Origin: JBAYHA01 sp041666425
GTDB lineage: Bacteria; Patescibacteriota; Patescibacteriia; UBA11705; JABHMO01
Direction of reading: 5' to 3'
Length of the DNA: 16,236 nt
Assembly: GCA_041666425.1 (NCBI GenBank)
Contig: JBAYHA010000023.1
Span: forward strand, 1 to 16,236
Under the pieces are notes generated by a model, which was given only the letters and a program-made list of their open reading frames with translations, had not been told where the DNA came from and ran no database searches. Position numbers and translations under genes: made by a program. Of the stretch, positions 1 to 6,706 are shown one piece after another. Position 1 is the first letter of the stretch, and every line of letters begins with the position of its first letter.

Positions 1-1203
1 ATCGGTGGTGGGCCGGCTGGAATGATGGCTGCCGGACGGGCAGGAGAACTTGGCAAAAAGGTGATTTTGTTAGAAAAAAATCGTGGTTTGGGCGCCAAAT
101 TGCTTATTACCGGCAAAGGCCGTTGTAATATTACCAACAAAACTGAGAATTGGCGTGAATTTATAAATAAGTTTGGTCAGAATGGTCGTTTTTTGACCAA
201 AGCATTAAACTGTTTTGATGTTGACAAAACTTGTGATTTTTTTGTTGCGCTTCGCTTGCCGTTAAAAGTTGAAGAAGGTCAAAGAGTTTTTCCAAAAAGC
301 GATCAGTCGTATGATGTTTTAAAAGCTTTGATTGATTATTTGGTGCGGAGTAAAGTGGAAATAAAAATCAGTTCCGAAGTGAAGAGTTTTGTTGTCAAAA
401 GCAAAACGATTGAAAAAATTATTTTGACTTCGGGTGAAGAAATTGAAGCCAAAAACTTTGTTATTGCTGTGGGTGGAAAATCTTATCCGCTAACCGGTTC
501 GAACGGAATAGGTTATACTTGGTTAAAAAAAATGGGGCACAAAATTATCGAACCGCGACCGGCATTGGTGCCGATTTTGATAAAAGAAAAATTTGTTAGA
601 GATTTGCAAGGGTTGAGTTTGCGCAATGTGGAAATTTCCCTTTTTGAAAATGAAAAATTAGTGCAAAAAAAATTTGGTGAAGCGCTTTTTACCGATCGGG
701 GAATGAGCGGACCGATTATTTTAAGTTTAAGTCGATTTGTCGAAAGAAACAAAAATTATAAATTAAAAATTGATTTCAAACCGGCGCTTGATTTTGCTGA
801 ATTGGACAAACGAGTGCAAGCTGATTTTCAAAAATTCAATAACAAGCAGTTTCGAAATGCTTTGGATGATCTTTTGCCCCAAAAGGCTATTCCGGTTTTT
901 TTGAAAAATTTAAAAATCTCACTCGACAAAAAGGTTAATTTAATAACTCGTGAAGAAAGAAATGAATTGATAAATTTGTTAAAAGGTTTTGAGTTGACCG
1001 TTAGTGGTTTGGGCGGTTGGGCGGAAGCAATTATTACTACCGGCGGAGTTGATTTAAAAGAGGTTGACCCAAAAAACATGAAATCAAAAATTATTGAAAA
1101 TTTATATTTGTGCGGAGAAATTTTGGATTTGGATGGTCCGACCGGCGGATATAATTTGCAAGTTTGTTGGAGTACGGGAATGTTGGCGGGTGAGGTTAAA
1201 TAA
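1..1203 (+). CDS. HI0933/BaiN-family FAD-dependent oxidoreductase (5' end outside window)
   Basis: The frame is open from base 1, so the start lies upstream; about 400 codons are visible. The first residues (IGGGPAGMMAA) are the Rossmann GxGxxG dinucleotide-binding motif of a flavoprotein. Signatures of the HI0933/YhiN/BaiN family follow in order: GKGRCNITN, GGKSYPLTGSNGIGY, LFTDRGMSGPIIL, and the C-terminal block TTGGVDLKEVDP with CGEILDLDGPTGGYNLQ, which closes the FAD site. Members are soluble flavoproteins of about 400 residues; some gut Clostridium members (BaiN) are linked to bile-acid reduction, but the substrate in most bacteria is unknown, so I assign the family and not a reaction. 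The visible part is intact. The next gene is 170 bp away across a repeat-rich spacer, so co-transcription is uncertain. Confidence 0.92.
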   Translation: MGGGPAGMMAAGRAGELGKKVILLEKNRGLGAKLLITGKGRCNITNKTENWREFINKFGQNGRFLTKALNCFDVDKTCDFFVALRLPLKVEEGQRVFPKSDQSYDVLKALIDYLVRSKVEIKISSEVKSFVVKSKTIEKIILTSGEEIEAKNFVIAVGGKSYPLTGSNGIGYTWLKKMGHKIIEPRPALVPILIKEKFVRDLQGLSLRNVEISLFENEKLVQKKFGEALFTDRGMSGPIILSLSRFVERNKNYKLKIDFKPALDFAELDKRVQADFQKFNNKQFRNALDDLLPQKAIPVFLKNLKISLDKKVNLITREERNELINLLKGFELTVSGLGGWAEAIITTGGVDLKEVDPKNMKSKIIENLYLCGEILDLDGPTGGYNLQVCWSTGMLAGEVK

Positions 1204-1220
1204 ATAATTGAGCAATGAAG

Positions 1221-1244
1221 CAACAGACCAACAGACCAACTGAC
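1221..1244. repeat. 8-bp tandem repeat, three units
   Basis: Three consecutive octamers read caacagac, caacagac and caactgac, the third with one change, and a degenerate continuation follows. They begin 17 bp after the flavoprotein stop. This is a low-complexity spacer with no visible function. Confidence 0.7.
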
Positions 1245-1283
1245 CAATTAGACAAAAGAACAGTAATTATTCGTAGTATTAGT

Positions 1284-1347
1284 AGCATTCGTAGCTTTAT
1301 TATTTGTAGATTAGCAGCATTCGTAGCTTAATTATTTGTAGATTAGC
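1284..1347. repeat. 32-bp tandem repeat, two units
   Basis: Bases 1284-1315 and 1316-1347 are two adjacent 32-bp copies differing at one position (T at 1298, A at 1330). Each contains cattcgtagctt and atttgtagattagc. A partial related unit (attcgtagtattag) lies just upstream at about 1269. The core TTCGTAG also recurs in the inverted repeat on the other side of the next gene. Confidence 0.85.
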
Positions 1348-1354
1348 AGAATTA

Positions 1355-1372
1355 AACTTTATAAACTTGAGT
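1355..1372 (+). promoter_or_regulatory. Pre-start box AACTTTATAAAC, possible leaderless-transcript -10
   Basis: AACTTTATAAAC sits just before the ATG at 1373 with no SD. TATAAA at 1360-1365 ends 7 nt before the ATG, the usual -10 to +1 distance, so transcription could begin at the start codon. The same box precedes epmA and, in variant form, rarA. No convincing -35 is visible. A decayed spacer repeat is the alternative reading. Confidence 0.4.
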
Positions 1373-2212
1373 ATGCCACAAAAAACAATAAAAGTTGCAT
1401 ACTGCGGTAAACACCTTGGTTAAGAACCGCCTTTGGTTGGGAATAAAAATCAGGGAGCTGGGACAATATTTTTTTGCGGATGCAATATGCGCTGTGTTTT
1501 TTGTCAAAACAAGCAAATTTCGCAAGGTTTTGTTGGTCAAATGATTTCGATTGAAGATTTGGCAAAAAAAATGCTGGAATTGCAAAACAAAAATTGCGTT
1601 TGTCTTGACTTGGTAACTCCGACAATTTGGCAAGCGCAAATAGTTGAAGCGTTAAAAATCGCCAAACAAAATGGTTTACAAATTCCGGTTGCTTGGAATT
1701 CCAATGGTTATGAAAAAATTGAAAATTTGCAAAAGTTGAAAGGTTTGGTTGATATTTATTTACCAGATTTTAAATATTCAGATAATTTGTTAGCGGAAAA
1801 ATATTCCGGCGTAAAAAATTATTTTGAAATTGCCAAAAGCGCGATTCAAGAAATGTATGATCAGGTTGGTAATTTTGAAGTAGCTGAAAATGGTATTGCC
1901 GTCAAAGGTCTGTTGGTTCGGCATTTAATTTTGCCGAATTGCGAGAAAAACAGTTTTGATGTATTGGATTTTTTGGCGGAGCTTGATAAAAATATTAATG
2001 TCAGTTTGATGAGTCAATATTTACCACTGCACGTCAATGATTTTCCGGAAATAAATCGCAAAATTACCGAAGATGAGTATGATCGGGTTTTTGATTATCA
2101 AATAAAATTAGGTTTAAAAAATGGTTTTGCTCAGCAATTTGATTCTGCGGAGAATTTTGTGCCTGATTTTACAAAAGAAGAACCGTTTTTGAGAAATCAG
2201 TTAGTAGAATAG
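1373..2212 (+). pseudogene. COG1313-type radical SAM protein with an in-frame TAA at codon 17
   Basis: The frame starts at ATG 1373 (MPQKTIKVAYCGKHLG), meets TAA at 1421-1423 and resumes as EPPLVGNKNQGAGTIFF. In the PflA-like COG1313 family this junction is normally continuous (roughly HxGEEPPLVG), so the TAA replaces a conserved Glu, consistent with a single GAA-to-TAA change. Downstream the protein is intact: CNMRCVFCQN carries the CxxxCxxC cluster ligands (codons at 1481, 1493 and 1502), and the C-terminus has the family blocks MSQYLPLHVN, EYDRV and NGFAQQFDSAENFVPDF. A shortened 259-residue product could initiate at TTG 1433 and keep the cluster motif. Family members generate 5'-deoxyadenosyl radicals; most substrates are unknown. 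It may be a pseudogene, a truncated but active gene, or a sequencing error. Confidence 0.75.
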
Positions 2213-2213
2213 A

Positions 2214-2305
2214 TACGAAATTACGAAAAGCTACGAAACTACGAAAAAAAACTTAGCATGTTGTTAAATGCTTTTCGTTGTTTCGTAGCTTTTCGTAGTT
2301 TCGTA
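2214..2305. repeat. 34-bp near-perfect inverted repeat built from TACGAAA units
   Basis: Arms at 2214-2247 and 2272-2305 are reverse complements with two mismatches, around a 24-nt loop. Each arm contains four TACGAAA-type heptamers, so it is both internally repetitive and palindromic. It starts one base after the radical SAM stop codon. The predicted RNA hairpin is long, but no U-tract follows it, so a rho-independent terminator is unlikely; a MITE-like or REP-like spacer element fits better. Confidence 0.85.
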
Positions 2306-2311
2306 TTCGAT

Positions 2312-2328
2312 AACTTTATAAACTCTAT
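2312..2328 (+). promoter_or_regulatory. Pre-start box AACTTTATAAAC before epmA, possible leaderless -10
   Basis: The box is identical over 12 bases to the one before the radical SAM gene. TATAAA at 2317-2322 ends 6 nt before ATG 2329. There is no SD and no clear -35. Confidence 0.4.
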
Positions 2329-3360
2329 ATGTCCTCTCATGTTTTAAAAATAAATGAAAATAAAAAAAATTTGGAAAAAAGATTTTTTATTTTAAAATCC
2401 ATTAGAAAATTTTTTGATAAGCAAAATTTTACGGAGATTGAAGCTCCTTTGATTGTAAAATATGCAGGGCAAGAACCAAACATCGAACCGATGATGCTCA
2501 AAGTGCATGATGAGAATGGTCGGGAGTTTCAAGCTTTTTTGCATACTTCGCCCGAATATACTATGAAAAAAATGCTGTCCGCCGGCTTTGATAAAATATT
2601 TTTTCTTGGTAAAACATTTCGCGATTATGAAAGTTTTGGTGGCACGCATAATCCGGAATTTACCATGATTGAGTGGTACCGGAAATATTGCGATTTCAAC
2701 AAAATAATGGATGATACGGAAGGCCTTTTTAAATTTGTCAGCAAAAAGTTAAAAAAATCAAAATTTAAATTTGCTGACAAGGAATTTTTTAATTTCATTA
2801 ATCAAAAATGGCAGAGAGTTTCGACAAAACAGCTTTTTAAAAAATATGTAAAAGTTAATTTGGACGATTATTTGACCAAAGAAAAAATGGCAAAACTTTG
2901 TCAAGATTTAAAAATAAAATTTTCCAAAGGGGAGCGATTTGAAGAACTTTTTTATCGAATATTTTTGGAAAAAATTGAGCCAAATTTGGGTTTTGATAAG
3001 CCGACCATCGTTTATAACTATCCGGCAACAATGGCCGCACTTTCGCGAATCAGCAAAAAAGACAAAAGATATGCCGAGCGTTTTGAAGTGTATTTTAAGG
3101 GTTTGGAATTGGCTAACGCCTATTCGGAATTGACCGATGCGCAAGAACAGCAAAAAAGACTTTTGGAGGAAAAGAAAATCAATGAAAAAATCAAACACAA
3201 TCTGGTTGATTTGGATAAAGATTTTTTAGAGGCGTTGCAAATTGGGTTGCCCGAATGCGCGGGTATTGCTTTGGGTGTTGATCGTTTGGTAATGGCATTA
3301 TCGGGTTGCGAGGAGATAAATAATGTGCTAACATTGGGAATGAAAGATTTGTTTTATTAA
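2329..3360 (+). CDS. epmA: EpmA-like EF-P--lysine ligase (truncated class II lysyl-tRNA synthetase paralog)
   Basis: This 343-residue protein has the class II catalytic core of LysRS but lacks the N-terminal anticodon-binding OB domain, as in EpmA/PoxA/GenX (325 aa in E. coli). Motif 2 is FRDY (97-100), followed by the EpmA/LysRS block HNPEFTMIEWYR. The segments PTIVYNYPATMAALS, AERFEVYFKGLELAN and ELTDAQEQQ match EpmA closely. Motif 3 is GIALGVDRLVMAL (312-324); Ala314 aligns with E. coli EpmA Ala298, a residue known to favour beta-lysine over alpha-lysine. EpmA activates lysine and attaches it to a conserved Lys of EF-P. The efp gene starts 14 bp downstream, which strongly supports the role. 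No EpmB (lysine 2,3-aminomutase) is visible here, so the form of lysine used is open. The start is ATG 2329, without an SD. Confidence 0.88.
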   Translation: MSSHVLKINENKKNLEKRFFILKSIRKFFDKQNFTEIEAPLIVKYAGQEPNIEPMMLKVHDENGREFQAFLHTSPEYTMKKMLSAGFDKIFFLGKTFRDYESFGGTHNPEFTMIEWYRKYCDFNKIMDDTEGLFKFVSKKLKKSKFKFADKEFFNFINQKWQRVSTKQLFKKYVKVNLDDYLTKEKMAKLCQDLKIKFSKGERFEELFYRIFLEKIEPNLGFDKPTIVYNYPATMAALSRISKKDKRYAERFEVYFKGLELANAYSELTDAQEQQKRLLEEKKINEKIKHNLVDLDKDFLEALQIGLPECAGIALGVDRLVMALSGCEEINNVLTLGMKDLFY

Positions 3361-3374
3361 TAAAATTAGAAAAT

Positions 3375-3944
3375 ATGCTTGATACAACTTATGTTCGAAA
3401 AGGCGTAGTTATTCGCCATAATGGAGATTTTTTCGTCGTCACTGAAGCCAAGTTTGTTAGTCCTGGTAAGGGATCGGCTTTTGTTAGAGTAAAAATGCGC
3501 AGTTTGACTATTGGCAAAAATATTGAACAAACTTACAAAAGTGGTGAGGCCGTTGATGTTGTCGAAGTAGAAAATCGTCGTATTCAATTTTTATACAAGA
3601 ATGGCCACAAGTATTCTTTTATGGATAATGAGTCTTACGAAACAATTGAACTTGGTGAAGATATTGTTGGAGATTCGGGCAAATATTTGTTGGAAGGTAT
3701 GGAAGTTCGGTCCGTTGTTTTTAATGAAATTGTTGTTTCCATTGAAATTCCAGTAAAAGTAAAATACAAAGTTACCGAAGCTCCGCCGGCAGTCAAAGGC
3801 GACACCACCAGTTCAGGCCGTTTGATGAAAGATATTGTTCTCGAAAATGGTTTGACCGTTCGCGCACCGATTTTTATCCGTCCGGGGGATGTGATTTTGA
3901 TCAATACAGATGACGGTGAATATTGCGAAAGAGTGAATGAATAA
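3375..3944 (+). CDS. efp: Translation elongation factor P
   Basis: This full-length EF-P of 189 residues has the three expected beta-barrel domains. EF-P binds the ribosomal E site and relieves stalling at polyproline stretches. The N-terminal KOW-like domain carries the modification loop FVSPGKGSAF, with Lys32 at the position lysylated in E. coli (K34 in PGKGQA). The C-terminal OB domain ends with the family signature GLTVRAPIFIRPGDVILINT and GEYCERV. The gene lies 14 bp after epmA with no promoter or terminator between, so the enzyme and its substrate are probably co-transcribed. No SD precedes ATG 3375. The loop belongs to the lysine-bearing (EpmA-type) class and not the arginine-rhamnosylated (EarP) class. 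Confidence 0.97.
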   Translation: MLDTTYVRKGVVIRHNGDFFVVTEAKFVSPGKGSAFVRVKMRSLTIGKNIEQTYKSGEAVDVVEVENRRIQFLYKNGHKYSFMDNESYETIELGEDIVGDSGKYLLEGMEVRSVVFNEIVVSIEIPVKVKYKVTEAPPAVKGDTTSSGRLMKDIVLENGLTVRAPIFIRPGDVILINTDDGEYCERVNE

Positions 3945-4048
3945 AATTAAAAGTGAGTGGTAAGTAATAAGTAGTAAGTCTTTAACTTATAACTTTTGAA
4001 AGCCATTCATTTTTTTTATTTACTTTACAAACTTTATGAACTTGATAA

Positions 4049-4064
4049 ACTTTAAGAACTAAGT
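4049..4064 (+). promoter_or_regulatory. Variant pre-start box before rarA within an AACTT-rich spacer
   Basis: AACTTTAAGAACTAAGT abuts ATG 4065 and aligns with the two AACTTTATAAAC boxes upstream; TAAGAA (4053-4058) ends 6 nt before the ATG. Bases 4022-4060 hold further degenerate copies (aactttatgaactt, gataaacttt), and the spacer from 3950 also has taagta-type repeats. No SD is present. Confidence 0.35.
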
Positions 4065-5261
4065 ATGCCTTATCAACCATTAGCCGATCGTTTGCGACCG
4101 CAAAAATTAGATGATTTTTTTGGACAAGAAGAAGTTGTCGGGCCAACTTCGCTTTTAAAATTGGCGATCGAAAAAGATGAAGTGCCGAGTCTGATTTTTT
4201 GGGGACCACCGGGAACGGGAAAAACTACCTTGGCCAATATTATAGCCAAAGCGACAAAGTCTGATTTTATTGAAATTTCGGCCGTTGATTCGGGCTTAAA
4301 GGATTTGCGTGAACATTTGGCCAAAGCAGAGCAAAATGCACGATTGAATATCAAAACAATTTTATTTATTGATGAAATTCACCGTTGGAACAAAACGCAA
4401 CAAGACGCGCTTTTAAAAGCCGTGGAAAAAGGCAAAATAATTTTGATCGGTGCAACGACGGAAAATCCTAGTTTTGAAATAAGAAGCGCATTGCTTTCGC
4501 GTTGTCGGGTTTTTATTTTAAAAAGTTTGGCAAAAGAAAATATAGTTAAAATTTTGCAAAAAGCTATCGTTGATGAACGCGGATTAAAACATAAAAGTTT
4601 AAAAATTGCCCAAACGGAAATTGATTTAATCGCCGAGCTTTCACTTGGTGATGCCCGTACCGCGTTAAATATTTTGGAATATGCGGCTTCTTTGAATAAT
4701 GAAATTACGGAAGAAAATATCAAGCAAGCTTTGCAACGCGCCAATATTTTGTATGACAAAAACGGAGAAGAACATTATAATATTATTTCCGCGTTGCACA
4801 AATCAATGCGTGGTTCTGATGAGAATGCTTCTTTGTATTGGTTGGCGAGAATGATTAGGTCCGGAGAAGATCCGCTTTACATTGCACGACGTTTGATTCG
4901 GTTTGCTTCAGAAGATATTGGCTTAGCCAATTCGCGAGCCTTAGAACAAGCTGTAGCCGCTTACAATGCTTGTCATTTTATCGGTTTGCCGGAATGTGGT
5001 GTGATTTTGGCGCAAGCGGTGGTTTATATGGCCAAATGTCAGAAATCCAATGAGCTTTATGTGGCTTATGAAAAAGTTATGGATGATATTGAAAAAACCG
5101 GCGCCTTGCCGGCGCCGATTCATTTGCGCAATGCGCCAACCAAATTTATGAAAGAAATCGGGTATGGTAAAGATTATAAATATAGCCCGGATTTTGATTA
5201 TGAAGAAAAGCAGGAATATTTGCCTGAGGAATTGAAAGATAAGAAATACTTGAAGAATTAA
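4065..5261 (+). CDS. rarA: RarA/MgsA-type replication-associated AAA+ ATPase
   Basis: This 398-residue protein belongs to the MgsA/WRNIP1/RarA family of clamp-loader-like AAA+ ATPases, which act at stalled or damaged replication forks. Walker A is GPPGTGKTT (47-55), Walker B with the box DEIHRWNK is at about 100-110, sensor 1 is IGATTENPSFE (128-138), and the arginine-finger region SALLSRCRVF ends near residue 150. The C-terminal half has the family's tetramerisation/helical region, including RMIRSGEDPLYIARRLIR and ASEDIGLAN. In E. coli the tetrameric enzyme interacts with SSB. The length is slightly under the usual 430-450 residues but all catalytic parts are present. It is 120 bp from efp behind a repetitive spacer and is probably a separate unit. 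Confidence 0.95.
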   Translation: MPYQPLADRLRPQKLDDFFGQEEVVGPTSLLKLAIEKDEVPSLIFWGPPGTGKTTLANIIAKATKSDFIEISAVDSGLKDLREHLAKAEQNARLNIKTILFIDEIHRWNKTQQDALLKAVEKGKIILIGATTENPSFEIRSALLSRCRVFILKSLAKENIVKILQKAIVDERGLKHKSLKIAQTEIDLIAELSLGDARTALNILEYAASLNNEITEENIKQALQRANILYDKNGEEHYNIISALHKSMRGSDENASLYWLARMIRSGEDPLYIARRLIRFASEDIGLANSRALEQAVAAYNACHFIGLPECGVILAQAVVYMAKCQKSNELYVAYEKVMDDIEKTGALPAPIHLRNAPTKFMKEIGYGKDYKYSPDFDYEEKQEYLPEELKDKKYLKN

Positions 5262-5312
5262 GAATATAGAATTATGTATAAATTACAATAATTAGTGAAA
5301 ATTTAGCGATTG

Positions 5313-5341
5313 TTGACGGCATTGGTTATTTGTGGTAAGAT
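5313..5341 (+). promoter_or_regulatory. Sigma70-like promoter for the 182-aa orphan gene
   Basis: TTGACG (5313-5318), a 17-nt spacer and TAAGAT (5336-5341), with TGG just upstream of the -10. The predicted transcript start near 5348 leaves a leader of about 35 nt that includes the SD. Confidence 0.65.
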
Positions 5342-5371
5342 AATAGTTCCTTGTTTTTTGACAACAGTATT

Positions 5372-5380
5372 AGGAGGTGA
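5372..5380 (+). promoter_or_regulatory. Strong Shine-Dalgarno AGGAGGTGA
   Basis: AGGAGG at 5372-5377 lies 5 nt before ATG 5383 and fixes that start. The in-frame GTG at 5377 overlaps the SD and is rejected. Confidence 0.85.
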
Positions 5381-5382
5381 TT

Positions 5383-5931
5383 ATGCGCAAAAACTTGTAT
5401 GATGTTTTTGAACACGCAAGTGGTGAATCTCAAGGTGGGCGGTTTTTTACCTTGCATAGCCTTGAGGGTTCACGCATTCCAATAATTGCCAGTCAGGTGA
5501 CAAAAGAAAGGGCGCAATTATTGTGTGTTTTGTCCGACCCTGTTTTATATTTGAGTTTATTGAAAAGAGATCTCGGAGACTTTGAGTTTTTCAAGATGGA
5601 GACAATAGAAGCGTTGAAACTCGTTTTTCAAAATTATCAAATCATTTTTGATCATGTGATGGCGGTGATTAGGGTTTTGCCAGCGTGTTGTGATGACGTA
5701 ATGGATCTTTTGACGGAAGTGGAAAAATATACCAAGGTTGAATTTTTTCAGGACCCGTCACCGGAATTGACGCAAAAATTCGTTGCGTTTTTTGTTAATA
5801 GTATAACCGCCAAGGAGTTTGTCGCTTGTCGAGCGCTTGCCGGGTTTTTTGATTTGCATGACAAATTGAAAAGCACGGTTGAGAAGATTGATCCTTATTT
5901 CCAAAACGGCCAAGAGTTGATTTACCGTTAA
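5383..5931 (+). CDS. Hypothetical 182-residue soluble protein
   Basis: I do not recognise this protein. It starts MRKNLYDVFEHASGESQG and has a mixed, largely helical composition with no transmembrane segment, signal peptide or known catalytic motif. It contains CRALAGFFDLHDKL near the C-terminus and paired cysteines (ACC) near the middle. It is a complete single-gene unit: consensus-like promoter, strong SD and a terminator 45 bp after the stop. That architecture differs from the SD-less housekeeping genes around it and points to independent, probably efficient expression. Neither neighbour (rarA or lemA) gives a functional hint. The start is fixed by the SD. Confidence 0.8.
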   Translation: MRKNLYDVFEHASGESQGGRFFTLHSLEGSRIPIIASQVTKERAQLLCVLSDPVLYLSLLKRDLGDFEFFKMETIEALKLVFQNYQIIFDHVMAVIRVLPACCDDVMDLLTEVEKYTKVEFFQDPSPELTQKFVAFFVNSITAKEFVACRALAGFFDLHDKLKSTVEKIDPYFQNGQELIYR

Positions 5932-5973
5932 TAAGGGTGTTTTTGAATAAAGAGTCCAAAGAAAGTAAGATTT

Positions 5974-6001
5974 AAGTCCTGCTCGCACGCAGGGCTTTTT
6001 T
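5974..6001 (+). terminator. Rho-independent terminator
   Basis: GTCCTGC (5976-5982) pairs with GCAGGGC (5989-5995) around the loop tcgcac; two A-U pairs can extend the base (5974-5975). The T-run begins at 5996. Confidence 0.85.
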
Positions 6002-6003
6002 AT

Positions 6004-6032
6004 TTGAATTTTTAGAAAAGTTTTGCTATAAT
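6004..6032 (+). promoter_or_regulatory. Extended -10 promoter for lemA-htpX
   Basis: TTGAAT (6004-6009), a 17-nt spacer and TGCTATAAT with TATAAT at 6027-6032. The predicted start is near 6039, about 30 nt before ATG 6069. Confidence 0.7.
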
Positions 6033-6068
6033 CATATTAATAATTTTAAAATTAAAAAATACAAAAGT

Positions 6069-6635
6069 ATGATGATTTTTTATGTAATTTTGGGCATTAT
6101 CGCTGTTTTAGCGGTTTGGTTCATTGCTCTTTATAATGGTTTGATCACTATGAAAAATCGAGTTGATGAAGCTTATTCGGACATTGATGTGCAGTTAAAA
6201 AGACGTTATGATTTAATTCCAAACTTGGTTAATACAGTCAAAGGGTACATGACTCACGAAGCCGAAACATTAGAAAAAGTAACGGCTGCTCGCGTTTCTG
6301 CGATGAGCGCCCATGATAATAGCAAAATGTCAGTCGAAGAAAAAGCCAAAGCCGAAGGTGAATTAAGTGGCGCTTTGAAAACTTTGTTTGCCGTGGCCGA
6401 ATCATATCCTGATCTCAAAGCTTCCGCCAATTTTGGAAAATTGCAAGATGAATTAAGTGATACCGAAAATAAAATTCAAGCTTCCAGAAGATTTTATAAT
6501 GGCAATGTCCGCGATTTCAACACCAAGATTCAAGTTTTTCCAAGCAATATTTTTGCGGGAATGTTGCATTTTGTAAAATATGAATTTTTTGCCGCCGAGG
6601 AATCCGAAAAAAATAATGTTAATGTCCAATTTTAA
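6069..6635 (+). CDS. lemA: LemA family protein
   Basis: This 188-residue protein starts with a single membrane anchor (about residues 3-24, FYVILGIIAVLAVWFIALYN). The LemA hallmark follows (RVDEAYSDIDVQLKRRYDLIPNLV, described here as positions 32-55), then a long helical domain facing outward and the conserved end FPSNIFAGMLHF with EFFAAEE. LemA proteins form a helical bundle anchored by the N-terminus; their biochemical role is not settled, but they frequently neighbour HtpX or TPM-domain proteins. Here htpX follows directly, the usual pairing. ATG 6069 and ATG 6072 are adjacent; neither has an SD, so the exact start is ambiguous by one codon. Confidence 0.95.
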   Translation: MMIFYVILGIIAVLAVWFIALYNGLITMKNRVDEAYSDIDVQLKRRYDLIPNLVNTVKGYMTHEAETLEKVTAARVSAMSAHDNSKMSVEEKAKAEGELSGALKTLFAVAESYPDLKASANFGKLQDELSDTENKIQASRRFYNGNVRDFNTKIQVFPSNIFAGMLHFVKYEFFAAEESEKNNVNVQF

Positions 6636-6637
6636 AT

Positions 6638-6698
6638 TAATGTAGGGGTCGAATATTTTCGACCCCCGTGGGGCGAATGATTATTCGCCCGTACATTA
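6638..6698. repeat. Compound palindrome: two hairpins inside an outer stem (four-way cruciform)
   Basis: An outer stem TAATGTA (6638-6644)/TACATTA (6692-6698) encloses two perfect hairpins: GGGGTCGAA/TTCGACCCC (6645-6653 with 6658-6666, loop tatt) and GGGCGAAT/ATTCGCCC (6671-6678 with 6683-6690, loop gatt). It fills almost the whole lemA-htpX gap. It is GC-rich against its surroundings and has no terminal U-run, so it looks like a small palindromic repeat element and not a terminator. Confidence 0.9.
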
Positions 6699-6706
6699 TT
6701 TTTTAT

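Noticed and set aside
1261..1350. Possible CRISPR array in the repeat tract
   Set aside because: The two units are directly adjacent with no unique spacers and no cas genes are present.
1373..2212. Radical SAM gene as the missing EpmB (lysine 2,3-aminomutase) next to epmA
   Set aside because: The sequence carries COG1313/PflA-like blocks (EPPLVG, GTIFF, NGFAQQ) and not KamA/EpmB features such as a PLP-lysine motif, and its length is too short.
6668..6706. Upstream ATG extending HtpX by 13 residues
   Set aside because: The extension is translated from the cruciform repeat; ATG 6707 gives the usual family N-terminus.
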